NCBI RefSeq assembly: GCF_002021925.1 | Contig: NZ_CP012546.1 | Span: forward strand, 434,001 to 498,000 | Length of the DNA stretch: 64,000 nt | DNA from: Campylobacter pinnipediorum subsp. pinnipediorum | GTDB taxonomy: Bacteria > Campylobacterota > Campylobacteria > Campylobacterales > Campylobacteraceae | Direction: 5' to 3' | Shown here: positions 57,937-64,000 of the stretch, in pieces | Numbering within the stretch: the first letter of the stretch is position 1 | Layout of the letters: each line of letters starts with the position of its first letter | Notes under the pieces: generated by a model | Told to the model about the DNA's origin: nothing | The model's database searches: none | The model's input: the letters and a program-made list of their open reading frames with translations, nothing else | Program-made: the position numbers and the translations under genes

Positions 57937-59117
57937 ATATACCAAAGCTTTTAAGATTAAAAATCGGTATTTTTGGTAGGCGAAATGTAGGAAAATCAAG
58001 CATTATGAATATGTTAAGCGACCAAGATACATCTATCGTTTCGGATGTAGCTGGAACAACAACCGATGTTGTTGAAAAAAGCATAGAAATTCACGGCATA
58101 GGTGCTGCTGTTTTGCTTGATACGGCTGGAGTTGATGATGTAGGAGAGCTTGGAGCAAAGAGAATTTTAAAAACAAAAAAGGCTATTGATGAGATAGATA
58201 TGGCTGTTTTAGTTTTAGAGTCTAACAAGATAACTGATTTTGAAATAGGCTTAATAGCTGATTTTAAACAAAATAAAAAACCATTTTTGATCTTTGTAAA
58301 TAAATGCGATACACAAAAACCAAATGATGATTTTTTAAAACAAATAGGTGAATATGATTTTGTATTAACATCTGCAAAAACAAAGCTAAACTTAGAAGAA
58401 GTTTACGAGGCATTGCTTAAAACTACAAAAAAAATAAAACCCGATGAAAGTAGTTTATTTGATGGAATTTTAAAAGAAGAAGATTTAGTTTTGCTTGTAG
58501 CTCCTATTGATGAAGAGGCTCCAAAAGATAGGCTTATACTCCCACAAGTTCAGGCTATAAGAAAAATACTTGATAATAAAGCTTTTTCTTTGGTTACTCA
58601 AGATAGCGATATATCAAAGATATGTCAAAGAGTAAGACCTGATTTGATAGTGTGTGATTCACAGTGTGTTTTAGAGGTTGTAAAAACAGCTCCAAAAGAT
58701 ATAAATATAACTACTTTTTCTATACTTATGTCAAGATTAAAGGGCGATTTAAAAGAGTTCATACTTGGTGCAAACAAGATAGATGAACTAAAAAATAACG
58801 ATAAAATTTTAATAGCAGAAGCATGTACTCATAACACAAAAGATGGTGATATAGCAAGGGTTAAAATACCAAAATTGCTTAGAAAATTCACACAAAAAGA
58901 GTTAGAGTTTCATTACACAAATGGAAAAGACTATCCTGATAATTTAAATGAATTTGCGGTTATAATCCATTGTGGCGGTTGTATGATAAATAAAAATTTA
59001 ATGCAAAGCAGGATAAACAAAGCTAAAAACTCAGAAATTTGCATAACAAACTACGGCATAGTGATATCAAAATGCCAAGGTGTTTTGGATAGGGTTATCG
59101 AGATATTTGATTTTTAG
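57933..59117 (+). CDS. hydF: [FeFe]-hydrogenase maturation GTPase HydF
   Basis: 394 residues. GTPase motifs GRRNVGKSS at 15-23, SDVAGTTTD, DTAGVDD and NKCD. The cluster site has CTHN then HCGGCM about 50 residues later, the HydF CxH...HCxxC pattern. It is the scaffold that gives the assembled 2Fe unit to HydA. ATGA overlap with hydE. A palindromic terminator follows. Confidence 0.94.
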   Translation: MNIPKLLRLKIGIFGRRNVGKSSIMNMLSDQDTSIVSDVAGTTTDVVEKSIEIHGIGAAVLLDTAGVDDVGELGAKRILKTKKAIDEIDMAVLVLESNKITDFEIGLIADFKQNKKPFLIFVNKCDTQKPNDDFLKQIGEYDFVLTSAKTKLNLEEVYEALLKTTKKIKPDESSLFDGILKEEDLVLLVAPIDEEAPKDRLILPQVQAIRKILDNKAFSLVTQDSDISKICQRVRPDLIVCDSQCVLEVVKTAPKDINITTFSILMSRLKGDLKEFILGANKIDELKNNDKILIAEACTHNTKDGDIARVKIPKLLRKFTQKELEFHYTNGKDYPDNLNEFAVIIHCGGCMINKNLMQSRINKAKNSEICITNYGIVISKCQGVLDRVIEIFDF

Positions 59118-59124
59118 ACATTTA

Positions 59125-59157
59125 AAAGATGAGATTTAAATCTCATCTTTATTTTTA
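59125..59157. terminator. Bidirectional terminator between hydF and topA
   Basis: Perfect 26-bp palindrome AAAGATGAGATTT/AAATCTCATCTTT (59125-59150) followed by ATTTTT. The topA stop codon lies inside it, at 59136-59138. Confidence 0.85.
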
Positions 59158-61223
59158 CACTCAACGCATTCAGCAAATGTTCCTTTTTTTAGCTCTTTTT
59201 TGATTGTGTTTCCACCACATTTACTACACTTTTGAATAAGTGGTTCATAAGAGCTTATAAAATCACATTTAGGGTAGTTAGAACATCCATAAAATTTACC
59301 ACGCCTTGAAAATCTTTGAACTATATCTCCACCACATTTTGGACATGGTGTTTCTATTTTTATAGGTTGTTTTTTTTGTGCGGTTTCTTTAGTATCTTGT
59401 TTATCTGATTGTATATTTCTTGAATACTTGCATTTAGGGAAATTCCCACAAGCGATAAATTTACCGTATCTGCCACTTCTTTCTAAGAGTTCCCCTCCGC
59501 ATTCAGGACATTTTTCACCTATTGGATTTGCAACTTTTAAGCTTTTTATATTTGTCTTTCCTGAAGCTATTTTTTCCATAAAAGGATGATAAAAATCACC
59601 TAAAACATTTTGCCAATCAGCTTGATTTGATGCTATAAGGTCAAGTTTTGCTTCTAGGTTGGAAGTAAATTCGCTATCTACTATATCGTTAAAATGCTCT
59701 TGTAAAACACTCATTATAATAAATGAAATTTCATTTGGTATAAGCTGTTTTTTCTCTACTTTTACATAATCTCTTGATGTTAGAAGTGATATTGTAGGTG
59801 CATAAGTAGATGGTCTTCCTATGCCAAGACTTTCTAACTTTTTAACAAGCCCAGCTTCTGAGTATCTTGAAGGTGGCTCTGTAAAATGTTCTGTTTGTTC
59901 TATGCTTTGAATATTTAATTCATCATTGATATTTAAACTAGGTAAGATTTTATCTTTATCTAAATCGCCATAAACTTTATAAAAACCATCAAATACCATC
60001 TTTTTGCCACTAAGTTTGAACTCTGAATTTTCACTTGTTATAAAAACATTTTGGGTTTCACTTATGCTTTGACTCATTTGACATGCTAAAAATCTATTGT
60101 AGATTAGCGTGTATAGTCTTAATGCATCTTTTTCTAAAAACTTAGCAGCAATTGTTGGTGTGAAGTTTAAATTTGTAGGTCTTATTGCTTCGTGTGCCTC
60201 TTGTGCACCTTTTGATTTAGTCACATAAGATATAGCTTTGCTTGGTAGATATTTATCTCCAAACTCATTTTTTATAAGATCTCTTGCTGATTCAACAGCC
60301 TCTTTTGCGAGATTTAAGCTATCAGTTCTCATATATGTTATTGCACCCATAAAACCATCATTTGTTTGAACACCTTCGTATAAATTTTGGGCTATCATCA
60401 TTGTCTTTTTGGGGCTAAAGCCAAGGACATTACTTGCATTTTGTTGCAATGTTGATGTCATAAATGGAGGCTGAGGACTTGTTTTTCTCTCTTTGCTTTC
60501 TATATTGCTTACAACAAATTTATCATTTTTAAGTGTATCAACTATAAGTTTTGCTCTATCTGGATTTGTTATAGTCAGTTTTTCTATTTTTTGATTTTGA
60601 AACTTTATCAAATCCGCTTCTAAATCTTTTTTAAATTTAGTATCTATACTAAAATATCTAACCGGTTTAAATGCTTGTATCTCTTTTTCTCTATCTACTA
60701 TTATTTTTAAAGCAGCACTTTGAACCCTACCAGCACTTAGGCCTTTTTGTATTTTTAGATTTAATAACGGACTTAGTTTATATCCAACTATCCTATCTAA
60801 AAGTCGTCTTGTTTGCTGAGCATTTACGCTATCCATATCTATAACTCTTGGATTTGAAAGAGCATTTTGTATGGCATTTTTTGTAATCTCGTGAAAGACT
60901 ATCCTAGGTAGCTTGTTTGCGTCTTTTCCTATTGCACTTGCTATGTGAAATGCAATAGCCTCTCCCTCTCTATCCTCATCGGTAGCTAGGTATATTTGAT
61001 CGGCTTTTTTGGCTAACTCTTTTATCTCTTTTACTATTTTTGAATGGTCTGCACTAACTCTATACTCTGGCTTAAATTTATCATCTTCTATTTTTATGCC
61101 AAAGCTGGTTTTTGGAAGATCTCTTATGTGTCCTTTTGAAGCTATAACATCATAGTCATCACCCAAAAAATTCTTTATCGTCTTCGCTTTTGCAGGAGAT
61201 TCTACTATTATTAGACTTCTCAT
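59136..61223 (-). CDS. topA: DNA topoisomerase I
   Basis: 695 residues. Toprim domain with ESPAKAKTI at 8-16 and TDEDREGEAIAFH near 105. The active Tyr is in GAITYMRTDSLN near residue 300. Three C-terminal zinc fingers are seen from about 575 (CPECGGELLERSGRYGKF, CPKCGGDIVQRFSRRG, CSKCGGNTIKKELKKG). It relaxes negative supercoils. Convergent with the hyd operon. Confidence 0.96.
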   Translation of the reverse strand: MRSLIIVESPAKAKTIKNFLGDDYDVIASKGHIRDLPKTSFGIKIEDDKFKPEYRVSADHSKIVKEIKELAKKADQIYLATDEDREGEAIAFHIASAIGKDANKLPRIVFHEITKNAIQNALSNPRVIDMDSVNAQQTRRLLDRIVGYKLSPLLNLKIQKGLSAGRVQSAALKIIVDREKEIQAFKPVRYFSIDTKFKKDLEADLIKFQNQKIEKLTITNPDRAKLIVDTLKNDKFVVSNIESKERKTSPQPPFMTSTLQQNASNVLGFSPKKTMMIAQNLYEGVQTNDGFMGAITYMRTDSLNLAKEAVESARDLIKNEFGDKYLPSKAISYVTKSKGAQEAHEAIRPTNLNFTPTIAAKFLEKDALRLYTLIYNRFLACQMSQSISETQNVFITSENSEFKLSGKKMVFDGFYKVYGDLDKDKILPSLNINDELNIQSIEQTEHFTEPPSRYSEAGLVKKLESLGIGRPSTYAPTISLLTSRDYVKVEKKQLIPNEISFIIMSVLQEHFNDIVDSEFTSNLEAKLDLIASNQADWQNVLGDFYHPFMEKIASGKTNIKSLKVANPIGEKCPECGGELLERSGRYGKFIACGNFPKCKYSRNIQSDKQDTKETAQKKQPIKIETPCPKCGGDIVQRFSRRGKFYGCSNYPKCDFISSYEPLIQKCSKCGGNTIKKELKKGTFAECVECKNKDEI

Positions 61224-61414
61224 ACAATTTCCTTTTAATTGATTATATAATTTGTAATTGTATCAAAAAATAACAATAATTTTTAAACTTACATTATAAT
61301 TTATTAAAATTTTTATATGCAATTTAATTTTTTTGTATGTAAAATAAATGATGATTTAAAATAATTTTAGTTAGAATGAAAATATTATCATGTTATATTA
61401 ACTAAGGGGCATTA

Positions 61415-62506
61415 GTGATTAGTGAAATTGAATTAAAAAAGCAGGGTAAAATACAAAGACTTACAAATAAAACTTTTAAATTTGATGAAAGAATTTCTAG
61501 TGGATTTTACACAGCTGAGTATTTTTTAAAAGTAAATAAAATAATAAAACAAAATCTTGCAAATCAAACTGTTACTATGCAGTGGTTTCAAAGAAAAGAC
61601 AATATAATGCTTTGCGGTATAGATGAAGCTATATCTATCTTGCATACATTTGCTAAAAATATAGATGAATTAAAAATTTATGCTTTAAATGATGGTGATA
61701 TTATAAGCTCAAATGAACCTGTTTTACGTGTAAGTGGCAGATATGAAGACTTTGGATTTTTAGAAAATATAATAGATGCTGTTCTTGCTAGAAGAAGTAG
61801 CATTGCGACCAATGCTATGCGAGTCATTAGCGTAGCAAATAAAAAAGATATTTTTTGTATGGCTGATAGACAAGATGATATTTATACTCAAATAGGCGAT
61901 GGATATGCTACTTATGTAGCAGGCATAAACAAAGTAGCCACAAATGCTCAGGGCCTATGGTGGGGCGGAGTGGGCCTTGGAACTATGCCACACGCTTTGA
62001 TTCAAATTTGTGGCGGAGATATTTTAAAGGCTTGCGAGCTTTATATAAAGACATTCCCAGAAGAAAAAATTACGGCCTTGGTTGATTATAATAATGATGT
62101 TATAAACGACTCTTTAAAAGCAGCAAGGGAGTTTAAAGATAAAATAGCAGCTGTTAGGGTTGATACCTCTGCAAATTTGATAGATAAGTATTTTTTGGAT
62201 AAAGACACGACTGGGTTTGATCCACACGGTGTTTGTAAAGAACTTATTTTTGCACTTAGGAATGCTTTGGATAGCCATGGTTTTAAAGATATAAAGATAG
62301 TTGTTAGTTCTGGTTTTACTCCGGAAAAAATTGCTGATTTTGAAAAATTTAATACTCCGGTTGATGTTTATGGTGTTGGAAGTTTTATGACCAAAAACGA
62401 TACTTGTGGTTTTACTGGAGATTTGGTTGAGTTAAATGGTAAAAAAGAAGCAAAATTTGGCAGGAAATTTATAGATTCTGATAGACTTAAAATAGTTAAT
62501 TTTTAA
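61415..62506 (+). CDS. pncB: Nicotinate phosphoribosyltransferase
   Basis: 363 residues. Parts of the NAPRTase family are QWFQRKDNIMLCGIDEAI, GRYEDFGFLENIIDAVLARRSSIATNA near residue 107, GTMPHALIQICGGD near 190, and VVSSGFTPEKI followed by VDVYGVGSFM near 300-325. It makes nicotinate mononucleotide from nicotinate and PRPP for NAD salvage. GTG start with AAGGGG about 6 bases before it. Confidence 0.88.
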   Translation: MISEIELKKQGKIQRLTNKTFKFDERISSGFYTAEYFLKVNKIIKQNLANQTVTMQWFQRKDNIMLCGIDEAISILHTFAKNIDELKIYALNDGDIISSNEPVLRVSGRYEDFGFLENIIDAVLARRSSIATNAMRVISVANKKDIFCMADRQDDIYTQIGDGYATYVAGINKVATNAQGLWWGGVGLGTMPHALIQICGGDILKACELYIKTFPEEKITALVDYNNDVINDSLKAAREFKDKIAAVRVDTSANLIDKYFLDKDTTGFDPHGVCKELIFALRNALDSHGFKDIKIVVSSGFTPEKIADFEKFNTPVDVYGVGSFMTKNDTCGFTGDLVELNGKKEAKFGRKFIDSDRLKIVNF

Positions 62507-62513
62507 AATAAAA

Positions 62514-62547
62514 TTTAAACCCTAAGCAAAAAAGCCTAGGGTTTAAA
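62514..62547. terminator. Bidirectional terminator between pncB and dcu
   Basis: TTTAAACCCTA (62514-62524) pairs with TAGGGTTTAAA (62537-62547), with a loop containing AAAAAA. It serves the two convergent genes. Confidence 0.75.
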
Positions 62548-62550
62548 ATA

Positions 62551-64000
62551 TTATAAATATCCAAACATTGTGGTAAAGATATAACCAAATACACAAGATA
62601 CACTAACACCTAAAAGACCAGGTATTATAAAGCTGTGATTGATAACAAATTTGCCTATTTTTGTAGTTCCAGATCTATCAAACTGAATAGCAGCAAGGTC
62701 GCTTGGATATGTTGGAAGTATATAATATCCATAGCAAGCAGGAGCAAAAGCTAGGATAATGGCAGGGTTTACATCTATACCAAGTGCTAGTGGCACAAAA
62801 GCAACAAGTGCAGCAGCTTGAGAGTTTACAAACTTTGATATAAGAAGCAACATTACAGCATAAGTCCAAGGGTGTTGCATAACAACACTTCCAAGCGCTT
62901 GTTTCATCATAGGTGTATGAACAGCAAACATAGTTTCAGCCATCCAAGATATACCAAATACGGCAACAAGTGCTATCATACCAGAGCGGAATATCTCATT
63001 TTTGCTGATTTTACTAGCATCTACTTTTGTAAAAATCACTATTAAAGCACCAGCTAAAAGCATAAAAATTTGAATAACGTGAACCATTCCAAGGGTTGAT
63101 TTTTTGCTTATAGAATCTTTGATGATTATTTTTGCATTATCTATCGTTTCGCTTTTATTGTTTGCTGTTATCATAACAGCATTATCGCTTTCTTTTATGC
63201 TATTTGTGAGTTTGTTATCTTGATAAATCTCAACTTCACTATACGCCATATCTACTTTTGCTTTACTGTTTTTTACATTTTGAACCAGTTTTGTGTCTTT
63301 AAGATTTGCTATTATTTGTCCATCTTTTACATTAAAACTTTTAATTACTTTATTATCCATAGATACTATTTCAACCACTTTTGCTGGGGCGGTTTTGTTC
63401 CAAGATGGTCTTAAATCTTTGTTATAACCAAGCACAGCAACAACAGCTATAGCACCTAAAAATATCCACATTGCAAGCCATTGTGAGCTTGGAAGTTTTT
63501 TGCCAAGTAGAGTTGTAGAATCTCCATAAACATACTCTTTAAACTCTGGATTTTTGATTTTTTCGTTAAACTCAGGATCTTTATCAAGATCTTTTCCTCT
63601 AAACCAGCTAAAAATCCCAACCGCTAAAACACCACAAAGTGTTGATGGTATTGTTATTTTAAGCAAATCTAAATAACCATCAAATCCAGCCAAGTGACTT
63701 TTTGCATTTATCAAAAATGCGGTTAGGGTTACAACAGCAACAGAAACAGGACTTGCAATAATGCCCATTTGAGAAGCTATAGAACTTGCTGCCATTGGTC
63801 TTTCAGGTCTTATGCCGTTTTTAATAGCTATATCGTATATAATAGGAAGCATTGTATAAACAACGTGTCCGGTTCCGCATAAAACTGTTAAAAAGCAAGT
63901 AACAAAAGGTGCAAGTATACTTACATACTTAGGATTTTTTCTTAGTACTTTTTCAGCTATTTGAAGCATAACATCAAGACCGCCACTTGCTTGTAGGGTA
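62551..64000 (-). CDS. dcu: Anaerobic C4-dicarboxylate transporter DcuA/DcuB (5' truncated by window)
   Basis: 483 residues visible and the frame runs off the window edge ([23 protein letters not shown] is the Dcu pattern), so ATG 63969 is internal. Membrane helices with [41 protein letters not shown] and the C-terminal [17 protein letters not shown]. It exchanges fumarate and succinate for fumarate respiration. An extra hydrophilic segment of roughly 85-100 residues, about codons 200-300 of the visible part, lies between membrane helices and is not usual in DcuA/B. A or B type cannot be decided. Confidence 0.88.
   Translation of the reverse strand, partial: TLQASGGLDVMLQIAEKVLRKNPKYVSILAPFVTCFLTVLCGTGHVVYTMLPIIYDIAIKNGIRPERPMAASSIASQMGIIASPVSVAVVTLTAFLINAKSHLAGFDGYLDLLKITIPSTLCGVLAVGIFSWFRGKDLDKDPEFNEKIKNPEFKEYVYGDSTTLLGKKLPSSQWLAMWIFLGAIAVVAVLGYNKDLRPSWNKTAPAKVVEIVSMDNKVIKSFNVKDGQIIANLKDTKLVQNVKNSKAKVDMAYSEVEIYQDNKLTNSIKESDNAVMITANNKSETIDNAKIIIKDSISKKSTLGMVHVIQIFMLLAGALIVIFTKVDASKISKNEIFRSGMIALVAVFGISWMAETMFAVHTPMMKQALGSVVMQHPWTYAVMLLLISKFVNSQAAALVAFVPLALGIDVNPAIILAFAPACYGYYILPTYPSDLAAIQFDRSGTTKIGKFVINHSFIIPGLLGVSVSCVFGYIFTTMFGYL

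Overview
The window suggests a urease-positive member of the genus Campylobacter (Campylobacterota). It has strongly AT-rich DNA, short intergenic gaps, a Mu-like/P2-like prophage of the type known from C. jejuni (CJIE1/CMLP1), a TorA-type S/N-oxide reductase paired with a monohaem cytochrome c (as in C. jejuni Cj0264c/Cj0265c), a short BioB and a Dcu-type C4-dicarboxylate carrier. C. ureolyticus or the urease-positive C. sputorum group are plausible, but the species is an inference.

Region 1 (1-27146) is most of a temperate transposable prophage whose left end lies before base 1. The plus-strand early genes (DUF2303-like, DUF4406, coupled tiny ORFs, GemA-like, a zinc ribbon) lead into a MuF head protein with a toxin-like C-terminus and a probable immunity gene. 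The head module is P2-like: portal and terminase on the minus strand, divergent from protease/scaffold and capsid. Lysis genes follow (DUF5675, spanin pair, two small membrane proteins), then a P2-type contractile tail (V, W, J, I, fibre, FI, FII, E/E', T, U, X, D), a Dam-type methylase and an S24 repressor. Direct repeats resembling transposase-binding sites end in a terminal CA at 27146. The standout is an island inside the tail module (14422-18409): the tail fibre ends in a 40-residue Cys/Gly/Ser-rich tail with 10 cysteines and is followed by an unknown gene and two radical SAM genes. This resembles a RiPP precursor plus maturases built into a phage fibre. The prophage also carries families of hairpin repeats with conserved flanks and different stems, a programmed -1 frameshift site in the tail chaperone, and a minus-strand membrane-protein cargo gene.

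Region 2 (27147-34000) starts with about 2.2 kb of decayed DNA containing an RTX-like pseudogene. It continues with prs, a radical SAM gene, a pyridoxamine kinase, tRNA-Asn and a YbaK-type deacylase.

Region 3 (34077-39176) is a complete urease operon on the minus strand in the order ureE-F-G-D-A-B-C. Region 4 (39304-47116) has a lipoprotein-type subtilisin autotransporter, an HxlR regulator divergent from an alcohol dehydrogenase/DoxX/nitroreductase operon, flavodoxin and biotin synthase. A five-gene tRNA cluster (Pro, His, Arg, Arg, Leu) follows.

Region 5 (47982-59117) is an anaerobic energy island. It has one single-chain [FeFe]-hydrogenase without an export signal, a cytochrome c/TMAO-type reductase pair, a second [FeFe]-hydrogenase with a separate Tat-signal small subunit and a cytochrome b, and the maturases HydG, HydE and HydF. 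The window closes with topA, a nicotinate phosphoribosyltransferase and a truncated dcu gene.
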